DNA of 64,000 nt, taken from the NCBI GenBank assembly GCA_025094145.1, contig JALLLS010000012.1, positions 248,001 through 312,000 of the forward strand, written 5' to 3'. Both the position numbers and the translations under genes were made by a program. Of this stretch, positions 35,136 through 47,892 are shown piece after piece. Source of the stretch: Spinellus fusiger (lineage: Eukaryota; Mucoromycota; Mucoromycetes; Mucorales; Phycomycetaceae). Each line of letters starts with the position of its first letter. Within the stretch, counting starts at the first letter, position 1. A model generated the notes under the pieces. It was not told the DNA's origin. It saw only the letters and a list, made by a program, of their open reading frames with translations, and did no database searches.

Positions 35136-38100
35136 TGACAAGTGAGAGAATAAAAAGAGACATAATGAAACAGGGAGAATAAACAATGAGCAAATGATTT
35201 CAAGCTATCCATAAATGTCCATTGTTTTGTCATTTTGCTATTATTTTGTCTTAATGCCCAAGTAACTGGCAGCACAGAGATCTTCTAGTTCCTCCTTAAA
35301 AGGGAAGATAAAGAAGTGGGGAATAGTAAGATGGGTTTTAGATCAAGAGCATTTGCATTATCCTATTATTATTATTTGCATAATTGTTTCTATAGACTCA
35401 TGCTTATTCATCTAAAATCACATTTATTCATATAGATTCATAGATATTCATGTGGAATCACATTATTATTTTATGGATCCATAGTCTAGAAAGGCTTTAT
35501 AATTCTATATGGAAGATTCTTCAGAGGACATTATTATTTTAGAACAAACTTTAACTGACAATGCTTTGACTGAGAGACTGAGATCATACTGTATGGACCT
35601 TATTTTATATTTTATATTTTATATTTTATATTTATTTAAAGAAAAGAAAATACTGAATACACTGATATAATTATATATTTATATATATATATATTAATCA
35701 ACCTTTATCAAGATGATGAGTCAATAGAGAACTATGTATTGAAAGAAAATAAATTTATCTTAGTCTTTTGTACTAGCATGGTTTTATATTTTTATTTGTG
35801 TAAAAAAGGTAAACGTAATTTGACTAAAAAGACACATTGACAAAAGGGTCTTTCATAGACATAAAACACAAAAGAGGGGTCTAATACAATAAAACAAAAA
35901 CATAGTGTTATACTGCCTATCCTTTTTATCACACACAAAACAACCCTAGGAGTATATCATAAAAATCAATAAATTGTATATGCATCTATATTCAAGAATA
36001 TAAATCAACCCTGCAGGAATATCTTAGCAACCACCCCACTATGATCTGTAGGATGATCCTTTAACCGAGCTGAGTGTTTAAAATTCTATTATCAATGATC
36101 TGCTGGTATAAAAATAATGTAGATTGAGATGTTAGATGAACCTAAATCACGCAATGAAAGGGTATTTTTTGTTTCCCTAAATAGCAGATAAGTAGGCATG
36201 TATAGATAAGTAGTCAGCCAGATTCTTCATTGCATCTGACAGCTAGTACTACTCATTTAACAGCAAAAGATGAAGTAAAGTATATAATAAGCTAGGCATT
36301 GAAGATAATCAGAAGAATTAAAAGGGTCAATGATAGCATAGCGGAAGGTAGATTGACAAAATGGAACAGAGTCCATAAACGCAAGAGGTAAAAAGAACTC
36401 TACTGGTTAAAATAGATGTAGTACTAGTGAGCACAAGTACTGTTTTGGTTGTGAAAAGAGTAATAGGCAAATTTAAAGGTAAAACAGATGAAACAGTTGG
36501 AGTAATGAAAGTGATAAGTGGTATTCTTGTAATAAGGGTCTTTACGATGAAAAAGATGAAAATCAATAAAAGACCAGAAAGAGTCAATTCATAATAGTCA
36601 AAGGAAATAGAGTGTTCTATTTGTAATTCAAGGTGTTGATAATGAAGAGCACAAGTAGGGTCTTGTTAAAACACTAAACACTATTCAAGACGTGTAACCA
36701 TGAAGGGTGTCTCAATGTCTAGCACTACGGATAATTGTTTATAGGCCCTCTTTTGTTCTATAGTTTAAAGTATTAATTTCAAGTAGAGTTAAAGATGTTC
36801 AATGCTATTGTTCTTCATACTCTATAGGCTGACATCTCACTGTCATGATATTCATGATATTCATGCAGAAAACGATGAAGATTAAATAGAAGATTGGATA
36901 TTGTTCAGCACAATGTCATGTTTACACAATGTCACCCGATATCACAAAATACCTTATTCGACTGGGATCTGGACTCCAAACAAATTACGCAGAAACCTAA
37001 CACACTTTTACACTATTGAATGACATGAGTATGAGTCAAACTAGCCGTTTTTCCAATGAAAAAATATATCTCATCTCAAACTAACTAAGCCCACAGATAG
37101 AGGCTCCTAAACCTATAAGCGTTTATCATCAATGATAATAACTCACCTTTGAAACTTCCACATGGCACTCATTATCTTAAAAATAGCCACTTTTGAATAC
37201 AAACAATTCTCAATCAACAGATTCTTTGTCCATTTAAAAATTCAACTGAAATAAGAAAAAGAAAACCTTAATACATTCCGAACTCACATAAAGATTCCTT
37301 CCCAATAGCACCTTTTGTTTTATTTATTATAGATAGAATAAAGTTTTAGTCATGAATTCAAATTGAGAGTACAATACCACAGATCAAGGATGTCCATTGT
37401 AATATATGAATGTTCCATAAAGGACCTTACACATCTCTTTTATTATATGAGCATATGCTTATTATTTAACAGTTTGTCTATCTATGGAATATAATCTATT
37501 TCTTTATTCCATGAAAAACATTGTCTTTTGTGTACAAGTCCTTTTCTTTTTCTTTCTTTCTGTTTTCCAAGAGTGGATTCATTTCTTCCTCAAAACTCTT
37601 TTTAGGAAGTGTAAGCTAAAGATTGAGATAGTCTATTTGAATAATATTAAATAATAGTAAGTCATAGTAAATAATAGTAAGTCATAGTAAATAAAGAAGT
37701 GTGCTGCATCTAATTCCATGGTAGCCACAAAGAGGGTCATAGTATTACAAGACAGTATGATGCGTTGAGCCAATCAAAGTAATATATTCCTCTCTACTGT
37801 CTCTATCCAATAGATGAATCATTCTTACTTTATTCTATTTCTTTAATAAAAAAAAAGATCTAATGTTTATGACATCACTTCTTCTTTTGTTTGTTACTGA
37901 CTGCTTTTGATACCAAATATCCTGTTCTGACACTCCACACAAGCTCAAACTTAAAAAGCCCGAAGATTGCATGACTTTTTCTGCAACCCACTTTCTAAGT
38001 AGAGCATACAGCACAAGCTAAATAGAAACCCAGATACATTGGACTCCAACCTTACTCCTTTGTGCCGAAGGTTATGACAAACATTTTTCAATTGACTCTC

Positions 38101-40348
38101 TTTTGAGAAATAGCTGTAAGTAGAGTGATATTTGTTACTGCAATTGATCCTATTACCATTGATCTATCTCAAAGATGAGTCACACATTAGAGTTAATGAG
38201 AAGGGATCAATATTCAACAAGACAACTGGTTAGGATCAAGCAGGCAACACTTATTTTTATCCTGGTCAATACAGGATGCCTGATTGTCAATCTCTATTTG
38301 CTACAATAGAAGACCTATACCATTCGCATTTTTAGACTAGATCAGAAATGAATGGGGTTGTAGGTGCTGCTGTAGTCAATACATCACTCTTGAATGACTG
38401 TTCTGCACCAAGGGCTCATATGAGTGCTTAGGTTGGGTCTACTAGGACCCCTAAAATTGAGAGAGATAGAAAGACCCTCTTTTGTAAGAATCTAAGCCTA
38501 TAGTCCAAGTCATCTAATACTTCTTGATCCTAGCCCCTCTTGCTTGTCTCTCTCTCTTCTTTCTTCTTTCTCTCTCTTCTTTCTTTTAGAAACAAAGGAT
38601 CAAGATTTTCTATACTTACTGAAAGAAGTATTGATCTATGACTGCTAAAATAGATTTCTTTGTCTTGAAAAGAACAAAGTAGGAAATAAATAATATAAAA
38701 TCTCAATAAGAATCTCAATAAGAATCTCAATAAGAATCTAAATTAAGATGGCAATTTTTAAGTAATCAGCAGCAAGTAGTATAGCCCAAGTAATAAATGA
38801 CAGATCAACAAATCATAAGATAATAAATGACAAATCATAAGATAATAAAATAGCACGCCAACAGTAAGCCATGGCGCTCACTTGTGCTACTCTAGGGCAA
38901 CACCCCTTTTGAATAACTTAAATATCTAATATACTTTGTAGACTAAACATGTTGCACATAGTACACACACTCTATAAAGTACACACAGAACACACAGAAC
39001 ACACAGAACACACAGAACACACAGAACACACAGAACACAGTACACATCGTATGGATTCTATAGTTACTATAATTATCATAATTGTCATAATTACTATACT
39101 TGTTATAACTATTATAGTTGCGTAAAGTGCTATAAGTGCTCTCACTACTTAAAATTACAACCAATGGAGACTGGCATAGCAACAAAACAGCAATGCCTAG
39201 TAACGTTGGTCTGACATGTTCCCATCGGGTTTTTGGCTGGGATTCAAATCTCATCTCTTTATGAACAAAGAAATGATGCTGTACAAATGCACCCATCTGC
39301 ACTGGTTGCCATGGTGATGAATAAAGTACAATGACCTATTATTATGGTATTCATTCCATGCTCAGGAAACCCCCACCCAATGACCCCCTCTATAAAATAC
39401 AGCTAGGGAATCCTGAGTAATTTGGAGGAAGATCGTCAAAAGCGTGGATCTTGTGACACAGATTTGTCACCCTATTTAAATCCGTGATAGGTCCGTTCGA
39501 ATGATGTCGTCTACGATGAAACAGCGGGGTACCAAAGACTCACTGCATTGCACTTAGTATTCACAGGTTTCTTAAGTAGGACCCATGAATTTCCATCTTG
39601 TCACAGGATTCCTCATGCCTGAAACTGATGTAGGCGGATGGGCACATGGTCTTCTCCAGGGGATCTAACCTACTGCCTCAGGAAGGCTCCCCTACCAAAA
39701 CAGAAGAGATCCTTAAAGACCCCAAGAGATCCTGGTGGAGAGGTCATGGGCGGAATGGCTGAAGCTATTGTTGGGAAACAAAAACAAAAAAAAAAGGGGG
39801 GGGAGGAGAGGAGAGAATCAGGCCAAAGGAGGCGCTGAACAATAATAAAAAATAAAAAATAAAAAATAAAAAAAGATACAGAGGGATGAGACAAGGGGAG
39901 GGTCATTCATGATGGAAGCTTGAGCATAGGACACATGATTCAATGCCGATCATTGCACTTACAGCACATGGCATGGCCAACAGTCGTTCTCTTGTCATTC
40001 TTCTGCTAATACGTCTCTAAAAAAGAACAAGCATAAAGTGTATCTGCAGCACAGGAGATCCACACCCACGGCCCTGGCCAATAGAAATAGCAGAGGCGGA
40101 TGCTGCCTCAGAATGCCACCACCGAATGCTACTACGGGATTCCCCAGCAATCCCCCAAGCATTTCTTACCGTATAAAAATACTCGGCGATCAGTTTTAGG
40201 GGTCAAACTTATTCATTGAAGACCCGCCCCACTTTCTCTCTTTTGTGGCCTGGTGTGTTAGAGACCACCTTAATTTTGTTTAATTTTTTCTCTTTCTTTT
40301 TCTCTCTTTCTTTTCCTTCTTTCCTTCTTTCCTTCTTTCCTCCCCCAA
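35136..40348. other. Second gene desert (5.2 kb), AT-rich
   Basis: No gene that I can support. It holds (TTTTATA)n at 35600-35633, direct repeats of AGTAAATAATAGTAAGTCAT type at 37650-37700, a 9-nt tandem at 38983-39036, an imperfect ATTATCATAATTGTCATAATT palindromic tract at 39060-39120, an (AATAA)n tract at 39840-39872, and a long CT-rich tract at 40280-40345 just upstream of the zinc-finger gene. GC content rises after about 39.4 kb. Confidence 0.55.
38983..39036. repeat. 9-nt tandem repeat ACACAGAAC, six copies
   Basis: Six exact units, non-coding. The minus-strand open frame with FCVFCVFCV is an artefact of this repeat. Confidence 0.95.
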
Positions 40349-41103
40349 ATGTCTTTTTCATATAAGCCATCGCTGCCTTCTATCCAGTTTCTGCTGCAAG
40401 ACAGTCATGGTAAGCCACTCTCTTTGGGTGTCAGTGGATTTACATTTCTCTGATAGAAAAGCGCACTGTTGTTCGTCACCAGAGCACTCGTAGTCTGAGC
40501 AGTCTTCCTAGTGAGCTACAGAATCTATCCCTCAACTCCCCCCACCCTTACACAGCCGATGCCTCTTGGCTGCAAGGACCTGGTTTGCCCTCCGCTCTTC
40601 CTGTGCTTCCACCTGTCCCACAAAAGAGCCATCCCATCTACGCATCGACCCACCGTCGACCGCCTGGAGCGACCCACGGAAGGTCGTCTTCAGATTTGTC
40701 ACTGCTCCCCACCACACGCCCCCTCCACCAAACCCACCGCAGAACAGCCTCGGCCACCAGTGCAGATGTGTATCAGAAGCCATACCCTATCCGGCCCTAC
40801 TCCAACAGCCCACCGTCACAGCACACACCCTCCCCTCACCAGGGCCTGTTTGATGCCCTGAACATGCAAGAGAAGAAGACCGACATTGCAGAGGATGAAT
40901 TGACAGGGCGGTATGGCTGCCAGTTCTGCAGTAAGAAGTTCTCCCGTCCCTCGTCCCTCCGCATCCACACGTACTCACACACTGGCGAAAAGCCCTTTGT
41001 GTGTCCTGAAGAGAGCTGTGGCCGTAAGTTCAGCGTACAGAGCAACATGCGACGACATTTGAAGGTCCATCGGCTAGGCAAATCAAAGGCCACTCCTCTG
41101 TGA
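40349..41103 (+). CDS. C2H2 zinc-finger transcription factor
   Basis: Two exons (40349-40409, 40457-41103) give 235 aa. The N-terminal 160 residues are low-complexity Pro/Ser/Thr/His-rich (typical regulatory tail). Two classical fingers sit at the C-terminus. Finger 1 is YGCQFCSKKFSRPSSLRIHT..H (C-x2-C...H-x4-H) with the TGEKPF linker. Finger 2 is VCPEESCGRKFSVQSNMRRH...H (C-x4-C...H-x3-H). It probably acts in the nucleus as a sequence-specific regulator; the target is unknown. The start ATG is 21 codons before the intron and lies after a pyrimidine-rich tract common in fungal promoters. The first exon supplies SIQFLLQ. Confidence 0.9.
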
Positions 41104-41850
41104 TCCTCCTCTGTGGCCACCTGCTCCTCTCACAGGCTCTGTGATCCTCCGCTGTGACCACTTCTCTGTGACCACTTCCCCATAGAGAGTGGGGTCTGTT
41201 TCTATTTCTATTGAAGCAGGAGAGGAGGAGCACGAGACAGAGAAAACCCATATCCAATTCATTTCTTATTGTTATTTTCTTATTGTTATTTTCTATTGTT
41301 TTTTTTCTTTTTTTTCCTTTCTTTTTCCTTTCTTTTTCTTGGTGTTTTTATTATTATTTTATTATTTTATATTATTATTATTATTATTATTATTTCATTA
41401 TTATTTTATTATTTCTTCTTATCTGTGCTGGTATATGTACTAGCAGCAGCAGTAGCATGATTTGTTATAGAGCATCCTTTGTATATTCCGGAACTTCTTT
41501 GTAGAATGGGCTCATAAACTTACAAGAACCTCTCATGGTGTGTGAATTGAGTGAGTGACGTAGGTTCTTTTTTTATTTTATTAAAATTATTAAAATTCTT
41601 TTTATGACTTGTCAAAAAGAGACTCCATTCTACTGGACTGACAGTAGGAATGTACGTCATACCCACTGGAGTGTAGAGCGTGGAGAGAGGCGGGGACGGG
41701 GGCGGTGCTGCTGCTGGTGGTGCAAGTACAGGTGCAGGTGCAGGCAGGTGCAAGTACAGGTGCAAGTACAGGTGCAGGTGCAAGAGGAATCTAAGAAAGA
41801 AGAAAGAGGGCGGGTGGCTGATTTGATTTCTTTTCTTCCCTGTACTAATA
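41104..41850. other. Intergenic region with (ATT)n and GTGCAAGTACAG repeats
   Basis: The zinc-finger 3' flank is T-rich with an (ATT)n tract at about 41370-41420. Imperfect repeats of CAGGTGCAAGTA at 41722-41790 lie in the likely 5' leader of the next gene. No gene is supported. Confidence 0.55.
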
Positions 41851-42824
41851 ATGAATACTCCTATCGACACCAACGCATGGTCAGGACCCACTTCTGGTCC
41901 TCGCTATGGCAATGCCTATGAAGACAACACCTCCACCAGTCTTGTCACTGAGCAGCATTCGACACAGACAGACAGCCATCCTCAGCGTATGCCTTCTCCT
42001 GGTGACTACAGACCACCTATTGTCTGGAATGAGTCCAACAAGACTGAGTCAGGTCCAGACACTGTCCACCACCAGGAGACTGTCCACACCAGCTACGAGA
42101 CAAGCAACGCCTACCAATATGCTGGGACTCGCTTAGGAAACCAGGACCCCACTCCCTACAACGCCTATGCACCCACCCATACACCCACTCCTCAGGTAGC
42201 AGAAACAGCAGCAGCAGAAACAGCAGCAACAACAGCAGCAGCAACAGAAGCAGCTCTCCCTCCCAAGTGGGAAGAGAAAAGAAAGCCCTCCAAGGCAAGA
42301 CTCTTGTTGCGCTTCCTACAGTTCCTGGGGGCTGTGGGCAGTCTGGGATTTGCAGCAGGTGCCTCTCCAGTAAGTTGTTTCTCTTCTTCTCCATCTTCTC
42401 CTCCTTCTTCTTACACAGTGTCTGCTCAGTTTGCAGGCATCTCCCCTCCCTTGGCTAGTGTCGCCTGCTTCTATTTCCTGTTTGCAGTGGTAAGTCCATG
42501 CTGTGCTCTCTTCCTTGTCTTACAGACTAGGCCATTGTCTCTTTCCTCTGGGCTGGATTCCACCTAGGCCACTATGTCTACCGTCGATTGGCCCATGGTG
42601 CCAAAATGAACCGACCTGCCATGACCGGTTTGGACACTCTTCTGGCTATTCTGTGGGGTGTAGGCGTCATTGTTGAAGTGACAAAGTACCCTTGCCCTCC
42701 TGGTGGATTCAACCACTGGTGTGACTTTTACAATGTCAGTATCTTCTGGGGCTTCCTTTCCTTTGCTCTGTTTATAGCGGCTGCTGTTTGGGATGTCGTG
42801 GGTGCATGCCTTTCGAGGAAATAG
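41851..42824 (+). CDS. Four-helix membrane protein, MARVEL-like
   Basis: Three exons (41851-42369, 42430-42489, 42531-42824) give 290 aa. Residues 1-145 are hydrophilic, Thr/Ser/Pro/Gln-rich and cytosolic, with an Ala/Thr run (ETAAAETAATTAAATEAA). Four hydrophobic helices follow: about 152-172 (LLLRFLQFLGAVGSLGFAAG), 178-200, a loop RRLAHGAKMN, LLAILWGVGVIVEV and FWGFLSFALFIAAAVWDVV. The short C/W-containing loop between helices 3 and 4 (PCPPGGFNHWCDFYN) fits MARVEL-like fungal membrane proteins. Exon 2 was placed by frame at the acceptor CTCAG rather than the nearby TGCAG. The exact family is inference. Confidence 0.8.
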
Positions 42825-43174
42825 ACCAAAAATAGACTAAGATGAAAAAAAAATGAAAAAAAAAAGATGGTTTGACAGCATGCAGTGACTACAGTCTATT
42901 CTCTGTTGATTGTTATTTGCTACCACTCTTGTTATCTATTATTATTACTTGTTATCTATTGTTATTACTTGTTATCTATTGTTATCTATTATCTATTATC
43001 TATTATCACCTACAGCCTGGAATAGAAATATTAGAAGCGTCAAGCGTCAAAGTAAATTTCATTCTTTATATTCTCCCTCGGGATTTCTCTTATAATTTTT
43101 GTTTTGTTTTGTTTTTCATCTTTCTCTTTCTCTGCTATTTTGTTTATATTTATATATATATATATATATACACC
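42825..43174. promoter_or_regulatory. Promoter/leader of ELMO gene with (TA)n
   Basis: About 350 bp: ATTATCTATT-type repeats at 42940-43005 and a (TA)n run at about 43150-43170 only a few bases before the ELMO ATG. The run could serve as a TATA-like element or simply a leader microsatellite. No gene. Confidence 0.45.
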
Positions 43175-46009
43175 ATGGCCCAACCGTATGAATTTGATAC
43201 ACCCACCCCCACACCCACTCCTACAGAAGCAGAGACACTTGTCAAACGTATGTCCAGTGGCTATCACCACTCAGATTCTTCTGTTGGACTGGAGACAAAG
43301 GATGATAAAGTCCTCAAGATTGCCACCTTCTCACTACAAAACTACTTAAAGGTAAATAAAGACGACTGCTGAGAAAGCTGCTTATCCTGTAGGAACCTGA
43401 TTTTGCCACAGAGTTCTTGGAGAGAGGTGGTCTTGAGTCTCTCTGTGAGATTATCAACAAGGCCAGTGGCAATACACTTGCCTATGCCCTCAACTCATTG
43501 ACCTCTCTTATGAGCCACAACACCACTTGGGTGACTCTGCCTGACAAGTTTGTCACTAATATCGCTCATCTCATTGTCAAAGAGACACTTGTAACGATAT
43601 GCCGTCCTGCAACAGCCATTCTTATTAAAGTCGTAGCGTCTGAGTCTTCTGCTGATACGAATACCGACACCACTGCAACTGCAACTGCAACTGCAACTGC
43701 AACTGCAACCACAGCAAATGCGAATGCGAATGCGAGTGCGAGTGCGAGTGCGAATACGAATGTGAATACGAATACGAATACGAATACGAATACGAATACG
43801 AATACTACTACAACTACAACGAATAATAATAATGCTGCTACGACTACAGCCAACATTACAGCCAACATTAAAACAACTAAAACTGCAACAAACACTACAG
43901 CCAACACTGCACCTATCAACACTACACCTATCAACACTACACCTATCAACACTACACCAGACACCTCTTACAGTGTACTCCACAGAGTCCTTGAAGCAGA
44001 ACCTGATCTCTTGGCTGTACTTGTCAAACGCCTCCAGAGCCCAGACTATGCCCTCAGTCTCAACAGTCTCGCTCTCATCACCACAATGATCAAACATGCC
44101 TCTGGGGAAAACCAGAGCGACCTACCTATTCTACTGGAACAACTGAATGCACAGAAGCATATCGTGGTAAGCAACATTCCCCCTCTCCCCAGCAGCATAG
44201 CAACATTCCCCACAACAACAACAACAACAACAACAACAATAACAACAACATACCCATGGCTCTCTTTCTTCTCTATAGTCCTTGATGAACAACCATCCCT
44301 CTGAAGAACTCAAGGAACAGCTGTTTCACTACCAATCTGCCATTATTCAGAATGTGAGCCAGAGACGCACCGTGTCTGTATCCATGAGCAATCCCCGTCA
44401 TGCCAGACTGCTGGTGGCCATTTGGGATGTAGCAGGTGTAAAGGACATACAGATGCCAGGCACTCGTAAATGGAAGAAAATAGGCTTTAGTGTAGGTAGG
44501 TTATTCTCGGGTGTCACTCGCTCATTCCACTAGACAGAGATCCCTCAGCGAGATTTGACTCGTATGGGCGTGTTTGGACTGGAGAAGATGCACGCCTTTG
44601 TCATGAGGAATAAGGACACGTTCTCAAAGGTAGACCAAGAAAGAAAGAAAGAAAAAGAAAAACAGGTGTTGATAGGGTCTTGTAGATGGTATTGGAACAG
44701 ATCCACCGTCCTGAAAGCAAACGATGTCCTTTTGCCAAAGCAAGCATTGAAGTGACAGATCTTCTCTGCAGCCACTGGAATATCAATGCAGGATGTAAGT
44801 TACGTCTTTTCATTATTAGTATACAGCCAATAGATCTGGAATCTATACACAAAGGAGGGGAATGGCTTCTTACAATGCGATGACATTAGATATTGCTGCA
44901 GAATTCGAACAGCTGCTACTGCATTTTGATCATATCCAAGCAACTACATTACAGTGCTTCTACCGCATCTTTGCTGACATGGAAGCTACAGCTGCTGACT
45001 TCTCCAAAGTGTCTGCTCTTGTGCGGAGTCAACTGCGATCAGTGCTCAAGAGTGAAGGCATTAAAGATGTGTCTGAATTCGATCATGTCATGCTAGGTAC
45101 CCCCTACCAGGTCATTCGAGACAGACGTCTGAAGGAATTGGAGTGGGCGGATGACCTCCTAGGAAGAGAAGCCATTCGGTAGGTGTTCTTTTTTGCCTTG
45201 TTATGCATCTTCTCTTATACAAGAATAGCAATTTGCGTGCGCGTCTTAATAAGCAATCGTATGAATTCATAAAGAAGCAGCGCATTAGCTGTCTATTGCA
45301 AGGCGCGTGGTTTCCTGCTCCCAATGCCTACAGAAACACAGCCTACCTCACCACAGGCACTGGGAGTACCAGCAACCACCCTACTCCTTCAACAGCCGGA
45401 TCTCCTCTCAATATTATGACACCCACCCTAGGCTCTGGCTCCATGTCGAATACCAAACGATGGCGATACTATAAGCTCAGTCCCTCCAAGAAAGCACTTC
45501 AATATGGTGACTTCACAGACAAGGTGGCGCCTGTGCTCAAGAGCTACGAACACCTCAATAACAAAATAGACTTGGGAATGGTGGCTGAGATCAAGTCTTG
45601 GCAGAGACCCTCTACTGTGCCTTCTTTTTCTACGACGACAACGACAACGGCGACGACAACGACGACTCCAGGGGTTCCTACACTGGGATCCTCAATGACA
45701 ATGACACATCCTCCCTCCACAGAATCTTCTAATCTATCCTTTAGTCTTTATTCCAACAAGAATCTTCTTGTTGCCGAGTTTTCTTGCACTTCCTCTGCTC
45801 AATTGTCAGAATGGAAAGATGGATTTAGTATGCTGCTTGACAAGGGAATCACCTGCAAAGATACTGCAGCCTACCTGCATGCCCTTACTGAGATTGGTGT
45901 GAAGGTCAAGTTGCTGCAGATTGCAGGGGATCGTGTGGAGGTGCCTCATGGTACGCTGGAAGTACCTCCTGTGCCTGTAGGCCTTGGCTCTGGATTCTAC
46001 TATGAATAG
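43175..46009 (+). CDS. ELMO/CED-12 family protein (Rac-GEF partner)
   Basis: Seven exons (43175-43351, 43393-44166, 44279-44491, 44534-44629, 44686-44794, 44827-45178, 45229-46009) give 833 aa. ELMO proteins pair with DOCK-type exchange factors to activate Rac and remodel actin. Order: an N-terminal armadillo-like region (ERGGLESLCEIINKASGNTLAYALNSL, then HRVLEAEPDLLAVLVKRLQSPDYALSLNSLALI); between these, a Thr/Asn/Ala low-complexity insert of about 100 residues (145-248); the ELMO_CED12 domain (MGVFGLEKMHAFVMRN, HRPESKRCPFAKASIEVTDLL); and a C-terminal PH domain (ISCLLQGAWF, WRYYKLSPSKKALQYGDF, SEWKDGFSMLLDKG) with a proline-rich end. Exon 6 start (44827) was chosen because the alternative AGs give stops. 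AATAAA lies at about 46115. Confidence 0.93.
43648..43959 (+). repeat. Microsatellite-derived coding insert (Ala/Thr, Asn/Ala/Ser, Asn/Thr, Pro-Ile-Asn-Thr-Thr)
   Basis: Consecutive hexamer and 15-nt repeats: ACTGCA, AATGCG/AGTGCG, AATACG and CCTATCAACACTACA. All stay in frame in ELMO exon 2 between two armadillo-like segments. The region reads open on several frames because of its composition. Confidence 0.9.
44211..44250. repeat. (ACA)n microsatellite in ELMO intron 2
   Basis: A trinucleotide run within the 112-nt second intron of ELMO. It expands the intron relative to its neighbours. Confidence 0.85.
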
Positions 46010-46274
46010 CTTATAGGTGTCACTCTGGAAGTGAATCGTCTGTACACCCCACCCCCTTCTCTCTTTTTCTTTTTTTTCTTTTCTCTATTGGAGACTACAG
46101 CATCACTAATAATAAATAAAGTCTCTCTCTCTTTCTCTTTTTCTCTCTCTTATTGTAGATACATAGATATAAATACATAGAAATGTAGAGGTGGATATCG
46201 ATGTGGATGCATGCTCTGATATCACTTGCATTGTGTCTTTATAAAGCCAACAGAAGCATGAACTACCTTATAGT

Positions 46275-47741
46275 TTAATAACGAGAAGGCTCTCTCGAAT
46301 AAGAACGTGAACTTCTCGATCTATCAGAATAATGACGACGCTCAGGAGAACGAGAGCGAGAGCGAGAACGGTAGCGACTGGTGTGCCGTGAACTATGACT
46401 GTGCTTGGAGTCCTCGTGACGACCCTCTTCTTCACGACGACTTGGTTTGTAGGACTCGTATTCACCAAACTCATTGCGTCGCCTTCGCCCGCCCTCTCTG
46501 CGTTTGTCATCCCGGGGACTTGCACTGTGAGAACGGTCTCGGTAGTCCCGACGACCAGGTTCTCTCTCGCGGCGACTGTCTTTGGCAGGTTCTTGTTTCT
46601 GTTCACTGTAGAGTTATAAAGGTAGATAGATGAGTCTGTGCTGTAGGTGAAACTGAGGCAAATCACATCTCTCTCTCTCTCTTTTCTTTTCTTTTTTTTG
46701 TTCTCCACTCTCTTACGTAAGTTCATATTGACGCGTTTCTCTATCGTGCTCTTCTAGCTTCTGGGCTAAATCCCTTGCAATTGGGACTGGAATGCGTGGA
46801 AGCATCGTGCCTTGGAACTTTTGCTCGACAATCAACATTCGAATGAGCTTCCCAATTGTACTAGTAGTCATAAAGAATGATTCAGCAAGAGACATGGTAT
46901 GTTTAGAAGAAGAAAGAAAGAAAGAGAGAAAAAAAGAAAAAAAGTCCATACATACGACTTTTGGGGTTTGGGTCCACTTGTTAGATCAATTTCTTCCTCA
47001 TCCTCCAGATAGTATTGGAACCAATCCCACAATTGAGCAGGAAGACACACATAACGCAAGTAGAGAAATCCAACTGCACGAATGTATCTACATTGGCAAG
47101 AAGTGTGAGTGATCTACTGTCAATGGCTGTCCATGGCGGTAGAGCAGCTGTAGAAGCACTATTGATCGATCGATCTATAGATAGATAGAAAGAGGTGTAC
47201 GTACGGTGAATCTACATGATCAATCAGGTTCTCAATCTGCTTCACAGTAAGACGCAGAGTCCATAGTTTGTAAAGACAGCAGTAGGCTGTGGATGGATTG
47301 GTGCCCTTGAGAAAGGGTGCTGTATAGAATGAAGGAGGAATAAATCTACTGCTGATGTCACAGTGCTACTTACAGAGGTTATAGACTAGAAGCCGCGTCC
47401 CATAAGAAGCGACAAAGGGTCAGTCTCTTCTTTCTCTTTCTTTTTCTTTCTCTTCAAGTACTATGCTTGTATTTCTCCCCATCGACAAACCTTTCAAGTA
47501 AAAGGAGAAAAAAGGAAGCAGACGATTATACCTTCGTTGTATATCTCATCCACAATTTCATGAAACGTCTTTTTTTCACTGCAATGGATAAGCATGTGTG
47601 GTATTCAAACACAGTAACTTACTAGAGAGACTTGAAGTAAGGAGAAGCCAATATGTTCTGGTAGATGATGGCGTTTAAGTTCATAGTAGACTCATTGCCC
47701 CATGTGTCTAATCGGACACCTGGCGTCAGATGGCTGCTCAT
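46275..47741 (-). CDS. PRP38-type pre-mRNA splicing factor (PRPF38B-like) with RS tail
   Basis: Seven exons (47741-47623, 47578-47532, 47385-47374, 47319-47205, 47087-46956, 46860-46717, 46605-46275) give 299 aa. PRP38 proteins are part of the tri-snRNP/B complex and needed for spliceosome activation. Seen: WGNESTMNLNAIIYQNILASPYF, EKKTFHEIVDEIYNE, SPFLKGTNPSTAYCCLYKLWTLRLT, DHVDSPYIRAVGFLYLRYV, WDWFQYYLEDEEEID, TIGKLIRMLIV, PRIPVPIARDL, then an Arg/Ser/Glu-rich tail ending SRSRSRSPERR...SYSREPSRY. The third exon is only 12 nt: no other acceptor allows an open frame, and it yields V-Y-N-L-S leading into PFLKG. Gene and SET neighbour are divergent, ATGs 151 bp apart. Confidence 0.92.
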
Positions 47742-47892
47742 GGTGGAAAAAAAGAAAAAGAAAAAGAAGAGAAGAGAAGAGAAGAGAAGAGAAAGAAAGA
47801 AAAAGAAAAAGAGAGGGATCAAAACAACACGGCGGAACAACAAACAAAAACGGAAGATGCACGTGACACTTCTTGAGCACGCGTGTTGACCC
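47742..47892. promoter_or_regulatory. Divergent promoter between PRP38-like and SET-domain genes
   Basis: 151 bp between the two ATGs, with an (AGAAG)n/(GAGAA)n purine tract on the plus strand (47752-47815) and then ACACGGCGG/ACGTGACAC-like sequence near 47830-47872. It must hold both core promoters or short leaders. Confidence 0.6.

Noticed and set aside
36327..36587. 86-codon minus frame rich in Thr/Leu/Ile
   Set aside because: No ATG at the start and AT-rich composition; judged random.
38943..39302. Minus-strand frame with FCVFCVFCV
   Set aside because: It translates the ACACAGAAC tandem repeat.
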